In this document: positions 7,735 to 17,541 of the stretch, piece after piece | Numbering within the stretch: position 1 is the first letter of the stretch | Layout of the letters: every line of letters starts with the position of its first letter | Notes under the pieces: generated by a model | Seen by the model: the letters and a program-made list of their open reading frames with translations, nothing else | The model's database searches: none | Told to the model about the DNA's origin: nothing | Origin: Motiliproteus sp. MSK22-1 | GTDB taxonomy: Bacteria; Pseudomonadota; Gammaproteobacteria; Pseudomonadales; Balneatricaceae | Reading direction: 5' to 3' | DNA: 64,000 nt | Assembly (NCBI RefSeq): GCF_001968815.1 | Contig: NZ_MIEQ01000053.1 | Location: forward strand, 62,001-126,000 | Translations under genes and position numbers: made by a program

Positions 7735-10560
7735 TCAGTCAAACCATTGGTCTGCCCGATAGGGTTTCCTTTTCTGTCGATTGTTCTGAGCCTGATCTTC
7801 GGTTCCTGGCTCAACGCTGGTAATACAGTCCGTACTACAGAACACAATATCACCGTTAAGGATGTCAAAGACTCGCCAGTAGCGTCCAGAGCCTGCCGGC
7901 GCATTTATGGTATGGATTCGGCCATTATAATACAGAGTGACTGTTGCATCGGATGTGGCGATGGATCCGTTGCCACTAAAGTGATGAACATAATAAGTGT
8001 AATCCGTACTTGTTGAAACCTCATCGATACTTATCGTTTCAGGCCCGAAACTAGTTACATCATCGACATCCAGATTAATACCGGGTGCAGTAGGGCTGGC
8101 AAAATAGACATGTTCGCTGTCTGCCAACAGGTGCGAATCCAAATCATCAGGATCTTCTCCCCAGGTTAAAACCACCCGGGCCGCCCCATCACTGGAGAGA
8201 CTGGAAAGATAGATGAACTCTTCAATAACCTGATCACCGACAACAGAAAATGATTCGTAAACAGTGGTATATCCTTGCTTGGAAACTTCCAGTGTATAAT
8301 GACCTGCAGGTAACACCAGATCAGTGATTCCTGTTTCCCCGTCGGTGCTGGTAATAAAGTCTACATAATCTCCGGCCGGGTTGTTTAAACCTTCACGTAT
8401 CAGGAAGCTGACATCCGAAAGGATGTTGGTGGGGTCTTGAGCATCGGCTACGGTTAATTTAATTGTGCCGATTGCTCCTTCATCCTGAGCCAACATTATC
8501 AGTACGTTAGGGAGCGTTTTGGTCACATTGGGTAATATTTCAATTCGGTAACTGGCAGGTTCATAAAAGTTTTTTGTAAAGCTAACATCATAGGCGCCGG
8601 GTGCTAAATCGGGAGTTGAGAACTTTCCAAACAAATCAGTAGTTGTTTGTTTTACCGTCGTTCCTGCGGGAGTGTTAATGTCAACCTGTACCCTATACAG
8701 ACCGCTACCATCTTCCTTTATAGCGGTACCATCAAGATGTCCTACCATTTCATTAAATGGGCAGTCGGTGGTGGACCAGACAGGATCGAAGGATTCGTGT
8801 AGCTCCACAGCTTCGGAATTACTTAGCGACAATGACTGGGCAAGTACGTCATCAATAGCCAGTTCACTTGATGATCCCGCTGACAAATTGATTTGGCAGG
8901 TCATTTTGGGATCTGCTGTCCCATCGTAAGTTGCATTAATGTCAAATTGGGCATTATGGCTTAGATTGATTCCAATTCCAGGGCCTTCAATCTTAAAAGT
9001 ACCAACAGCCGGTATTTCCACTTCGGCTTCGTAAAGGGAAATGAATACAGCCAAGCTGACTTCTGTCTCCCCATACCCTCCACCTGTGACCGTATATTCA
9101 GGGGTAACGTAATCAGTTACAGGTGAAAAGCTGGTGATAGGGGTAAATATAGAAGTATCATAGTTAAAACCAGCCTGGGCCGGACCATCAACTCGATATC
9201 CGTATTGTAGTTGTCCTTCCGCACTCATCCCCACTGAAGCGCCGATTACGGGTATTACTTTAACATTGAGCAGCAGGGGAATATCGCTAATTGTTAATAC
9301 CGTTGTTTCATCAACGATGGGAGCAAAGGTTTTGTTAAACTGGCGGCTATAATCGTAGGGAGCATCTACCGCTAGATAAGCTTCTGTCTTGTAATCTGAA
9401 GTTGCGACAGCATTCATTTGGCTAACCGTGGCACCGCTAACATTGAGATCCAGAGAGAGATCAAACGCTGCGTCCATGGAGATATCTGCGACTGTGGTGA
9501 TACTTGCGTCTAATTGATGTTCCAGGTGAGAATCAAAATGAAGTCTGCTGGTCTCATCATTCTGGCTACCTGACTCATTGAAAAGACTGATACTAAGATT
9601 CAATAGAGCATCAGGGTATGCTGCTTGAATAGATGCTAATTCGGTTGTGAGGGTTAGTTCTTCGCTTTCTTCCTCTGTTGCCTCTTCAATGTTAATAACT
9701 TTTCGAATGAAGCCTGTTTCGTTATCTGGTGTGACCCCGACAATGATATCGCCGATCGCAAACGCTGGTGCTCCTACACCGGTTACGATTAACGAGCTTG
9801 TATCAGTAGAAGGGGTAACTGTATAGCTGGTGTTGTTATCTATCACCCAAGTCGTATAGCCATGAGCAATCTGATTTGCTGGGATTAAATTAGAGCTATC
9901 GATCCCTTCAACCACCATTTCCACGTCGGTAAGTTGATCGGGGGCAATATTATGATCATATTCCAGAAATATTAAGATTCCGGCAATAATATCATCAACC
10001 TGTTCTTTAGCAGCATTGATTGAAGAACTTGTTGTGTCGACGGTAGCCAGAACATTTTCACTGCCCTCTAAACTGTTTTTATTTTCAACTTCCAAGGCTT
10101 CCAGTATGTATTGTGAAACAGTGACGCGATTATTGACGATGTTCTCGTCAGTTCCACTTGCACCATTTAGAATGTCGACGGCTATGCTTTGGAGTGTTCG
10201 TTGCTGAGTTTCCAGTAGTTGCTCGTAGAAAAGAAGGCCATCCTCTTCAGGATCCCGATTAAAAAGCTGCTGATAAAGGTTTGTAACCAACTCACTACTG
10301 GTTAGTCGTCCATAACGAGTCTCAAATTCGTTGGAATTACCAAAAGCCTCAATGATGGCCTGTAAATTACCATTTTCATCATTCAGACGCTGTGACCAGT
10401 AATTGAGGCCTTCAACATCAGGTGCTCTACCGTAATAGGCAATATAGGCCTCAATGACTTGAATATCGTTATCTGAAAAGTCTCTAGCTTCGGCAATTGA
10501 AACTACTGAGGCAGATATAAGGCAGAAAATACCAAATACCAGACGGATCAATGTGGACAT
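7735..10560 (-). CDS. large secreted DUF4214/carboxypeptidase-regulatory-domain protein
   Basis: 941 residues, signal peptide ending near VVSIAEA. DUF4214 repeats follow (about residues 30-130; YYGRAPDVEGLNYW and LFNRDPEEDGLLFYEQ), a domain common in surface proteins. A long beta-rich middle is followed by a CarboxypepD_reg-like domain (DLFGKFSTPDLAPGAYDVSF), a second such domain (GHYTLEVSKQGYTTVYESF) and a YfaP/DUF2135-like end (LTWGEDPDDLDSHL). A surface or extracellular role is likely. The ATG at 10560 has an AGAGGAAA ribosome site, so the 19-residue upstream extension is rejected. Confidence 0.85.
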   Translation of the reverse strand: MSTLIRLVFGIFCLISASVVSIAEARDFSDNDIQVIEAYIAYYGRAPDVEGLNYWSQRLNDENGNLQAIIEAFGNSNEFETRYGRLTSSELVTNLYQQLFNRDPEEDGLLFYEQLLETQQRTLQSIAVDILNGASGTDENIVNNRVTVSQYILEALEVENKNSLEGSENVLATVDTTSSSINAAKEQVDDIIAGILIFLEYDHNIAPDQLTDVEMVVEGIDSSNLIPANQIAHGYTTWVIDNNTSYTVTPSTDTSSLIVTGVGAPAFAIGDIIVGVTPDNETGFIRKVINIEEATEEESEELTLTTELASIQAAYPDALLNLSISLFNESGSQNDETSRLHFDSHLEHQLDASITTVADISMDAAFDLSLDLNVSGATVSQMNAVATSDYKTEAYLAVDAPYDYSRQFNKTFAPIVDETTVLTISDIPLLLNVKVIPVIGASVGMSAEGQLQYGYRVDGPAQAGFNYDTSIFTPITSFSPVTDYVTPEYTVTGGGYGETEVSLAVFISLYEAEVEIPAVGTFKIEGPGIGINLSHNAQFDINATYDGTADPKMTCQINLSAGSSSELAIDDVLAQSLSLSNSEAVELHESFDPVWSTTDCPFNEMVGHLDGTAIKEDGSGLYRVQVDINTPAGTTVKQTTTDLFGKFSTPDLAPGAYDVSFTKNFYEPASYRIEILPNVTKTLPNVLIMLAQDEGAIGTIKLTVADAQDPTNILSDVSFLIREGLNNPAGDYVDFITSTDGETGITDLVLPAGHYTLEVSKQGYTTVYESFSVVGDQVIEEFIYLSSLSSDGAARVVLTWGEDPDDLDSHLLADSEHVYFASPTAPGINLDVDDVTSFGPETISIDEVSTSTDYTYYVHHFSGNGSIATSDATVTLYYNGRIHTINAPAGSGRYWRVFDILNGDIVFCSTDCITSVEPGTEDQAQNNRQKRKPYRADQWFD

Positions 10561-10894
10561 GACTTTTCCTCTGTCAGCTAATACTCCTGTTTTAGCGTTT
10601 GAGCTGCCGTAAAGCAAGGACCTTGATCAATGATCTTGTTGAAAAAGTGGGTAATGGTACGTCTGCTTAGCAGGATGGAGCGGTAGGGCTTCTCGTTTAT
10701 GATAAAACTCGTATATTGGTAGGGAGATATTAGTCAGAAAACAGATATTTACTACCTGGGGGCGTATTAAGTTGCTGTGGATATTCAGTCAGTTTTTTTG
10801 TTAGTTGGAGAATATCCACTTATCGCAGTCAGGAAGTTTCTATTTTGACATAATGGGTGGTTGGTTTATTTATTCTCTGGCTCATCTGCCATTG

Positions 10895-11200
10895 CTAACC
10901 TTGCAGTGCCGGAATACTGATATTAACGGCCTGCGCGAGGATCTGTTCGACAGATTGCCCGGCAATAGGAATCTCGATGCAGTGAAACTGGTTGTTTCCT
11001 TGATTATCTTGATACTCAATATAGACAAATCGCGTGCGGTGAGGCACTTTTTCCCCGTCTTTTCGTTTACCTTCTGCAAACCAGATCCTTAGCGGTCTCA
11101 GGCTATGTCTGTGACTGCGGCAATAGGTTTTTTGCCAACAGGGGGCTGGAACAAATAACTGCTCAAAATCCTCTGCTGAAAGGTTATGTGCTTCAAACAT
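10895..11200 (-). CDS. hypothetical protein, 101 residues
   Basis: Soluble, basic in the middle (HRHSLRPLRIWFAEGKRKDGEK), with no recognised domain. The ATG is preceded by a GGGAG ribosome site at good spacing, and composition matches the neighbouring genes, so it is probably real. It lies in a gap between the secreted protein gene and the aminotransferase and shows no operon partner. Confidence 0.6.
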   Translation of the reverse strand: MFEAHNLSAEDFEQLFVPAPCWQKTYCRSHRHSLRPLRIWFAEGKRKDGEKVPHRTRFVYIEYQDNQGNNQFHCIEIPIAGQSVEQILAQAVNISIPALQG

Positions 11201-11854
11201 GAATGGCTCCCATCATCATTGACTGACTATTGTGTGATGAGAACTGACGTAAGTGGGATTCACCTGATTGGTTGTCTGAATCGACCACATCGCTTAATAG
11301 AAGATAGGTTACAGGTATCTTCTTGAGCAAACCACCTTACCCAGGCGGGCAGGTTGGTGAGGACGTCAGCCCTACTCTCGATGTTACTGTCTGGAGTGTA
11401 CTCTAGTGAGTTTTTACCCAACTTTCAACACTAAGATAGAAAAAAATCCACTATGCCGTCTTTTTGGTGTTTTAATAAAACTCGCTGAAGTAAATCTCCT
11501 GCCGTCTTTTGTTATTGAGTCGTTTCAGCGGCTCAACCGTTCCATCAACGGGTAAAAAAACGAAATTGTTTGCAGGTTTCTAACGATTAAGGTGCATGAC
11601 CAGGTACAGGACAGTGCAAGGCAGCTGAGTTGAGGCTGAGTGACTGAACGGCTAATTAGTGAAATTTGCCCTGTAACCAGCTCGGCAGTGTAAGAAAGGG
11701 TTATATACACTAATTTTATGGCAATCTTTGATGGACGCAGAGAGACTAACGGCGCTAGTCTAAAAGTAAGGCACCTCTGAATATCTGCTGTTAGCACCTG
11801 TCAGATATAGCAGGAGGTCAGTAATAGTTTCAGGGTTTTAGAAAGGGAATAAAT
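11201..11854. other. intergenic region upstream of the aminotransferase
   Basis: About 650 bp with no supported gene; the longest frame (minus strand, 11525-11797) has no ribosome site and an implausible composition. It presumably carries the aminotransferase promoter. A loose match to the TyrR box pattern (TGTAAG then TTATAT at about 11689-11706) is too weak to call. Confidence 0.35.
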
Positions 11855-13039
11855 ATGTTTGAGAAGCTTGATGAACCCCGTCTTGATCCGATCATCAGTT
11901 TGATGAGTGCGTATAGGGAAGACCTGCGTGCTGAAAAGATGGATTTGGGGATCGGGGTTTACCGTAATGATGAAGGTATCACTCCAGTAATGAGCGCGGT
12001 TAAAAAAGCTGAACAGGAGCTGATGGATAATCAGTTAAGCAAAGGCTATGTGGGATTGGCGGGTGATGAAGCTTTTAACCAGAGCATGATTGATTTATTG
12101 CTCGGCGGGACTGCCGCCGAGATGCGGGCATCTGCTCTGCAAACTCCCGGTGCCAGTGGAGCCTTAAGGCTATTGGGTGAGCTGATGTATCAGGCTAATC
12201 CCAAAACTACTATTTGGGTAAGTAATCCCAGTTACGTTAATCATCAGCCGGTCATGGAGGCTGCGGGGTTAAAAGTTGCTTTTTATCCTTACTTTGATCC
12301 GGTCAGTAAACAGCTGGACACTGAAGGAATGATGTCCTGTGTAGAAAAACTGGGCCCTGATGATGTTCTGTTGTTGCATGGCTGTTGCCATAACCCCACG
12401 GGGGTGGATATCGAGCTGTCCCATTGGCAGATGATTGCTGAAATGTCGCAAAAACAAGGTTTTTTGCCTTTTGTTGATATTGCGTACCAGGGTTTTGGAG
12501 ATGGCTTGGAGGCGGATCGTGCAGGGTTGAAGATTCTGGCAGATAACGTTGATGAGCTTTTGGTTGCTACCTCCTGTTCGAAAAATTTCGGGCTTTACCG
12601 GGAGCGCACCGGTGCAGCTGTTCTGGTCGGAAAAACCAAATCTGAGGCGGTTAAAGCACGAGGGCTTATGTTTGAAATTGCCCGTGCTACCTATACTATG
12701 CCACCTGATCATGGTGCTGCAGTAGTTACCAAAATCCTTAGTCAGCCTGAACTGAAAACTCTGTGGGAGGCTGAGTTAAACCAGATGCTGGCGCGTATAA
12801 AAGATCTGCGAACAGGTTTAGTGGAAGCTTTTAATCAAGCCACTGGAGACAACCGGTTTGATTATTTTGGCCGTCACCGAGGGATGTTTTCCATGACCGG
12901 GCTGTCTGCCGCTCAGGCCAATGCATTGCGAGAAGATCACGGTATTTATATTGTCGGGGATGGTCGGGTTAATGTAGCAGGATTACAAAAAGATCAGATC
13001 GACTATCTGGTTAAGTGCTTCTTGGCTATTGGAGCCTGA
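11855..13039 (+). CDS. aromatic/aspartate aminotransferase, class I
   Basis: 394-residue PLP enzyme of the AspC/TyrB subgroup, transferring the amino group between aspartate or aromatic amino acids and 2-oxoglutarate. PLP lysine K243 sits in CSKNFGLYRERTGA, ring-nitrogen aspartate D208 in FVDIAYQGFGDG, and the cofactor-contacting N180-P181 in CHNPTGVD. Length is normal. A GGGA ribosome site precedes the ATG. Whether it prefers aspartate or tyrosine/phenylalanine cannot be settled by eye. Confidence 0.93.
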   Translation: MFEKLDEPRLDPIISLMSAYREDLRAEKMDLGIGVYRNDEGITPVMSAVKKAEQELMDNQLSKGYVGLAGDEAFNQSMIDLLLGGTAAEMRASALQTPGASGALRLLGELMYQANPKTTIWVSNPSYVNHQPVMEAAGLKVAFYPYFDPVSKQLDTEGMMSCVEKLGPDDVLLLHGCCHNPTGVDIELSHWQMIAEMSQKQGFLPFVDIAYQGFGDGLEADRAGLKILADNVDELLVATSCSKNFGLYRERTGAAVLVGKTKSEAVKARGLMFEIARATYTMPPDHGAAVVTKILSQPELKTLWEAELNQMLARIKDLRTGLVEAFNQATGDNRFDYFGRHRGMFSMTGLSAAQANALREDHGIYIVGDGRVNVAGLQKDQIDYLVKCFLAIGA

Positions 13040-13051
13040 TCACAGGAACGA

Positions 13052-13084
13052 GCAGAGGGCAAATCGTATGTCGGTTTGCCCTGC
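13052..13084 (+). terminator. hairpin after the aminotransferase
   Basis: GCAG-A-GGGCAAA (13052-13063) pairs with TTTGCCC-TGC (13075-13084), starting 13 bp after the stop codon. It is a probable transcription terminator without a strong T tract. Confidence 0.5.
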
Positions 13085-13153
13085 ATCTGACCGCTCTGGA
13101 GCCCACAGAGAACTTATTCATCGGTTTCCTACAGGAGAGCAAAGGCTCTAGCG

Positions 13154-13399
13154 CTATTCCCGTTCCGCTGCCCGTTCGAAATAATCCAAACCTTCAACAA
13201 AATCAGGCAATGTCTTTAATATGTGCAAAAGGGCAAAGAGGATGGCCCCATGATGGGCGCCTAGCTTAAAATCTTCAACCGATTGTAGTTCTCGTATTGT
13301 CTCTGAAACACCTGTGTAAAGAAAAATCAGGCCAACAGCAATATTAATGTATGGGTTTTCGACAATACGCTTAAGTATTCTCAGGGCTTTATAAGGCAC
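13154..13399 (-). CDS. small inner-membrane protein, 81 residues
   Basis: Two hydrophobic helices (about 17-32 and 47-62) separated by a polar loop with HHGA; the C-terminus is charged. No recognised domain. An AGGGAAA ribosome site precedes the ATG, and size and codon use look genuine. It lies just downstream, on the same strand, of the membrane cyclase gene 144 bp away, so co-transcription is possible. Confidence 0.65.
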   Translation of the reverse strand: MPYKALRILKRIVENPYINIAVGLIFLYTGVSETIRELQSVEDFKLGAHHGAILFALLHILKTLPDFVEGLDYFERAAERE

Positions 13400-13543
13400 G
13401 TTATTTCCCTATTAATTTGATTTCCAATGTTTTTCTGGTCTCAGGAGTACAGGGACAATTATAGTGGATAGTTTGACTCAGTGGGATAGCTGTCGTGGAA
13501 TAGCTGGGCCTATTTCTGCTGGCTCAAAGCTTCGAGCATTCCA

Positions 13544-15337
13544 CTAGTTTAAGCAGTCAAGGATATCCAAAGGGTTGTTAACAGCATATACCTGGACAGC
13601 CTTCTCTTTCCCTCGCAGAGTCACCTGTTGGGTGGGAAAGCGACTGAAATCAATGTCCGTATGTTCGATTACAGCAGTCGAAACCACCAGCGTACAGTTC
13701 AGGGTTTTAGTCTGGCCTTCGAGCCGAGCTGCCGCATTAATATTATCACCGATTGCAGAGTAGTTAGGGGATGAGGGGGGGCCCATTGTACCAACAATGG
13801 CTTCTCCACAGTGGATGCCAATACCGATACGAAGAGGTTCTTTAAGCTCATCAACCAGCTCTTGATTGAGTTTATTTATCCTGACTTGCATATCGATGGC
13901 GCCCCGCAACGCATCCCGGCAACCCTGACTTATTCCCCGATCGAGACCATAAAGGGCCATAAGTCCATCACCCGCAAATTGTGCGTAATGTCCATGGCTG
14001 GCCTGCAGGGCATCGGACATTTCCAGGAAGAATCGATTGAGGATAAAAAGTACGTCATAGGGCAAACGTTGTTCACCCATTTTGGTGGAACCGCGAAGGT
14101 CAACAAACATCGCCAGTACCTCACGCTCATCCCCATTGACTCCTCCCATTTGGGTTGTATTTTCTATGCCCAGCTGGGGGGGCAGCAATGGAGTAATCTT
14201 AATATCCTGCTGTGGCCGAGTTTGACAGGCGAGTCGAACATTCGGCGCCGCCGCGATTCGGTCCAGTGCATCTTGCTCCAGTGCTGTCGGTTGCTGCAGT
14301 TCGTTGTTTCCGGCGTCGATTCTTACTCTGCAGGTAGTGCAGCGACCGCGACCGCCGCAGATTGATGCATGAGGAATGGAATTCTGCCTGATGATTTCCA
14401 GAATACTTTGTCCGGGGGTTCCTTTGAGTATTTTCCCGCTGGGGTGTTTGATTAGAATGGATCCTGACTCTGGACCAGGACGGTCTCTGATCAGCCGAGC
14501 CATCAGTGTTATAAACAACAGGCTGTAAAACGTGATCAAAATCCCGTTATGTAACAATTCCCTTGGTGTCCACGAAGGGGATGTTGAGCTGTCGTAATTA
14601 TCGCTATAGCTTCCGTTATTGTAACCACTGCTGTTGTTACTGCCATAGATGTCACTATAGCCAGAGGTATTTTCTGAATCGTAACTGCTTTCGTAGTCGT
14701 TCGGGTAAGTTAAACCATATCCTGAGGTGGTTGCTTGTGGTTGCCATAGATTCAGTTCAACGCCTGCACGAGCTAAGGAAAAAACAACCAACAGAGGGAT
14801 GACTATGACCAGAGGATAAAGATAGAAGGAGCTCTTTCGGTACCATGATTTGAGTCGAAAGAAAAAGTGTAATCCAATCAGTACATGGCTCCAGACAATA
14901 ATTAGTAAAATAAACTGTCTGGTAGACAACCAGGGGTCCGTTAAGATGCCTGAGAGAATTGATTCATAGTTCACATCCTTGTTCATCAGTACTCGTGAGC
15001 CCCAGGTAGCGGCTACATGTCCGGCCAACAGCGGTATTATCGATAATCCCAGAATGAGTTGACTGAGCTCCCAGGCCGGGATTCGTAAAGTTGTTCGTCG
15101 GTACAGTGAGATTAAACCCAAGCTGAAATGTGTCAGAATTGACGTGTATATCAGCAACCCTCCCAGCCAGCTGCGCCAAAAGGTTGTAACCACTTCACGC
15201 ATCGATTCCATTGCCCCCAGGGAGATTAAGCCAAGCGTATGGTTGCTCAGGTGAACAATGACATAGGTGGCCATTATCAGTCCGGTGGTAATGCGTAAGC
15301 GTCTTTCCAGTAATGTCAGTCGATTTATCTGTGCCAT
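13544..15337 (-). CDS. membrane class III nucleotidyl cyclase with 2Fe-2S ferredoxin domain
   Basis: 597 residues. The N-terminal half has about five membrane helices with several helix-located histidines (H29, H33, H70, H107, H151, H157), resembling cytochrome b-type anchors such as SdhC. A Tyr/Ser/Asn/Gly-rich segment follows (about 198-258), then another helix. A plant-type ferredoxin domain (about 293-388) has ligands C327, C333, C336 and C371. The cyclase domain (about 405-585) keeps metal residues D413 and D457 and transition-state residues N534 and R538. It should make cAMP or cGMP under redox control. An AGGTGA ribosome site supports the start. Confidence 0.9.
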   Translation of the reverse strand: MAQINRLTLLERRLRITTGLIMATYVIVHLSNHTLGLISLGAMESMREVVTTFWRSWLGGLLIYTSILTHFSLGLISLYRRTTLRIPAWELSQLILGLSIIPLLAGHVAATWGSRVLMNKDVNYESILSGILTDPWLSTRQFILLIIVWSHVLIGLHFFFRLKSWYRKSSFYLYPLVIVIPLLVVFSLARAGVELNLWQPQATTSGYGLTYPNDYESSYDSENTSGYSDIYGSNNSSGYNNGSYSDNYDSSTSPSWTPRELLHNGILITFYSLLFITLMARLIRDRPGPESGSILIKHPSGKILKGTPGQSILEIIRQNSIPHASICGGRGRCTTCRVRIDAGNNELQQPTALEQDALDRIAAAPNVRLACQTRPQQDIKITPLLPPQLGIENTTQMGGVNGDEREVLAMFVDLRGSTKMGEQRLPYDVLFILNRFFLEMSDALQASHGHYAQFAGDGLMALYGLDRGISQGCRDALRGAIDMQVRINKLNQELVDELKEPLRIGIGIHCGEAIVGTMGPPSSPNYSAIGDNINAAARLEGQTKTLNCTLVVSTAVIEHTDIDFSRFPTQQVTLRGKEKAVQVYAVNNPLDILDCLN

Positions 15338-15757
15338 CTATCACCTGTAAATTCCACCGTCTGTAAATCCGCAGTGTACGAATATCTTCCTGATGATTGT
15401 CTGGAATCATAGCGTAAATACACAAGAGTAGAAGTGCTTAACCTGAATGCTGAGGATTCGAGCAGCCTGTTCAAGACCAGACTCTCTGGTTTTTCGACGG
15501 AGTATGATGCGTTTTTTTGAATGTGTCGGATACAGTGCTCTTGGTGTCTTTTGCAGATAAATACAGGTTGCTTGTTTTTGGCTTACTTAATTCAGGCCTG
15601 AAAGTGCTCGCTGTGAGTTATCTGCATGACCTGGGGCTTCCAGTCAGTGGAATGTGAGAATCCAGATAACTGTGGAGTACTTCATACCTTTGTGCTTTAC
15701 ACACTTGCTTTGACGAGATTGCCTGGTACGAAGCGATTGCTACGGAGAGAATAATCA
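15338..15757. other. intergenic region between divergent cyclase and GcvR-like genes
   Basis: 420 bp with promoters expected on both strands. I see no supported gene, strong palindrome or RNA element here. Confidence 0.3.
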
Positions 15758-16279
15758 ATGAATAAAACGCTTGTATTGACTCTGATTGGTGAAGATCGAC
15801 CCGGGCTGGTTGAATTGGTGTCACAGTTAATTGCTGAACGGCAGGGGCAGTGGCTGGAGAGTCAGTTTTCACGTCTGGGTGGAAAGTTTGCCGGTATTCT
15901 TCGGGTGTCGGTGCCGCAAGAGCATGGGGCTGAGCTGGAGAAGGGGCTTCGTGCTTTGGTTGGTCAGGGATTACGGATTGTCATCGAAGAAGGGCAACAG
16001 TCGGCGGTTGAACCCAGCTATCCTCTGCAGTTACGTTTTGTTGGCATGGATCGCTGTGGTGTTGTTGCAGAAATCAGCGAGATGCTTAACCGTTATGGTG
16101 TCAGTATACTCAGCCTTAACAGTCATTGCTCTCCTGCGCCTATGAGCAGTGAAGTTCTGTTTCATGCCGATTTTGATGTTCAGGTGCCTGTTTCTGTCAG
16201 CTGTGAGCGATTAAGTGAGGCATTGGAAGCACTGACACCAGAACTCATGGTTGATCTTGAACTTCCCGAGGCTGTTTAG
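15758..16279 (+). CDS. GcvR-like double ACT-domain protein
   Basis: 173 residues made of two ACT domains: the first begins LVLTLIGEDRPGLVELVSQLI (split over about residues 4-24), the second LQLRFVGMDRCGVVAEISEM. This matches the glycine cleavage system regulator GcvR, which in E. coli binds GcvA and represses gcvTHP without glycine. A GcvA-like LysR gene exists at 53927 but is not linked. A GGAGAG ribosome site precedes the ATG. It could equally be another ACT regulator, so no symbol is given. Confidence 0.82.
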   Translation: MNKTLVLTLIGEDRPGLVELVSQLIAERQGQWLESQFSRLGGKFAGILRVSVPQEHGAELEKGLRALVGQGLRIVIEEGQQSAVEPSYPLQLRFVGMDRCGVVAEISEMLNRYGVSILSLNSHCSPAPMSSEVLFHADFDVQVPVSVSCERLSEALEALTPELMVDLELPEAV

Positions 16280-16297
16280 TCTTCAATTATTCTGGCT

Positions 16298-16335
16298 GTA
16301 TTCGTCATTTAGCTGTTGTCGGGAATGACGAATAC
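16298..16335 (+). terminator. 12-bp hairpin after the GcvR-like gene
   Basis: GTATTCGTCATT (16298-16309) pairs perfectly with AATGACGAATAC (16324-16335), 18 bp after the stop codon. There is no T tract, so it is a terminator or a 3' stabilising hairpin. Confidence 0.55.
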
Positions 16336-16700
16336 TGAGTTCAAGTGCAACTCCCTGGTTTTATAGACTCGGATTTACAACATAGGCTGGGAGTAACAAC
16401 ATCAGTTAGACATCGTTGTTGATCAATCGGTCGACTATCTATGCCTGGTATCTGTTAAATCCCTTTAAATCAGGTTTCTTAGGATTGCTGTTTATTGGTT
16501 TTGAAGCCGTTACAGCTCGGTAATGTTCGCTCTGATTTCCTCTATACCTTCTCGAGATATGATTATTAGCGCTTGCTTTTATTGCTGAAATGGCGGTTTA
16601 TTAGTACATTGTGGTTTTGCTTTATCTCTTGGATAGCTTACGTCGACTAAGATAATAGTCATCGCTCAGAAAGGGAGAGGTTTGTTGATGAGGGTGGACT
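16336..16700. other. intergenic region before second binding protein
   Basis: About 365 bp without a supported gene. It presumably holds the promoter for the gene at 16701. No strong repeats were seen. Confidence 0.3.
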
Positions 16701-17432
16701 ATGAGTAATTTGATGGCCGGGCTATTTCTACTGGCAGTGTCTGTACCTGCTCTTTGCCAGCAGGTTACGGTTGTTACTGAAGACTTTCCACCCTACAACT
16801 ATGAAGAGGACGGCACAGCGAAGGGAGTTTCTTCAGAAGTTGTTCAGGCTGTGCTTGATGAGATAGACATGGAAGCGGTCTTTCATTTTTATCCTTGGGT
16901 TCGGGCGTATCGAATTGCGTTAAATAAAAAAGATCATCTTATTTATTCTATCGCTAGAATTCCAGAGCGTGAAGATATGTTTCACTGGGTGGGCGCTATC
17001 GCTCCTTATAATACTTCTTTGTATAAATTAAAATCCAGAAAAGATATTGAAATAAATTCTTTGGATGATGCTAAGCCCTATACTATTGGAAGCTCTCGAG
17101 CTGATGTTATTACCTCTTATCTGGAAGACAAAGGTGGGTTTGATCTGGATATTGTTACTCGTGACTCTCAAAACCTGCATCGGCTGTTGCTGGGACGAGT
17201 TGACTTGATTGCCTATGATGAGGCCTCGCTTGTATACAAGGTTCAACAGGAGGGGCTGGATATTACCTTATATGAAAGGGTTTTCCGATTAGAGGATTTG
17301 TCAGACGATTTATATATGGCATTTGGAAAAACCTCAGATATTTCATTAGTTAAAAAGTTTCAAGATGGTTTACGCTCAATAAAAGATAAAGGGATATTTG
17401 ATAAAATTCGTCAAAAGTATTTTCTACAGTAA
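16701..17432 (+). CDS. orphan periplasmic solute-binding protein, family 3
   Basis: 243 residues. The signal peptide is short (MSNLMAGLFLLAVSVPALC-QQ). The mature protein begins VTVVTEDFPPYNYEEDGTAKGVSSEVVQAVL and has FYPWVRAYRIA and DLIAYDEASLVYKV, all typical of SBP_bac_3. It binds a small amino-acid-like ligand in the periplasm. No transporter genes are adjacent. It is paralogous to the proteins at 1393, 51620 and 61334 but clearly divergent from them. Confidence 0.85.
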   Translation: MSNLMAGLFLLAVSVPALCQQVTVVTEDFPPYNYEEDGTAKGVSSEVVQAVLDEIDMEAVFHFYPWVRAYRIALNKKDHLIYSIARIPEREDMFHWVGAIAPYNTSLYKLKSRKDIEINSLDDAKPYTIGSSRADVITSYLEDKGGFDLDIVTRDSQNLHRLLLGRVDLIAYDEASLVYKVQQEGLDITLYERVFRLEDLSDDLYMAFGKTSDISLVKKFQDGLRSIKDKGIFDKIRQKYFLQ

Positions 17433-17541
17433 ATTAATCTAAGCACATGTAAAATTGTTGCGCTGAATACTTCTAATGTCTGTGATATAACGATTTCATA
17501 AATATGTCATCTGTGACCCTTATGGTGATTGCTCCTATTTT

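Noticed and set aside
11525-11797. Minus-strand frame of 90 codons
   Set aside because: No start signal and implausible amino-acid composition; treated as chance.
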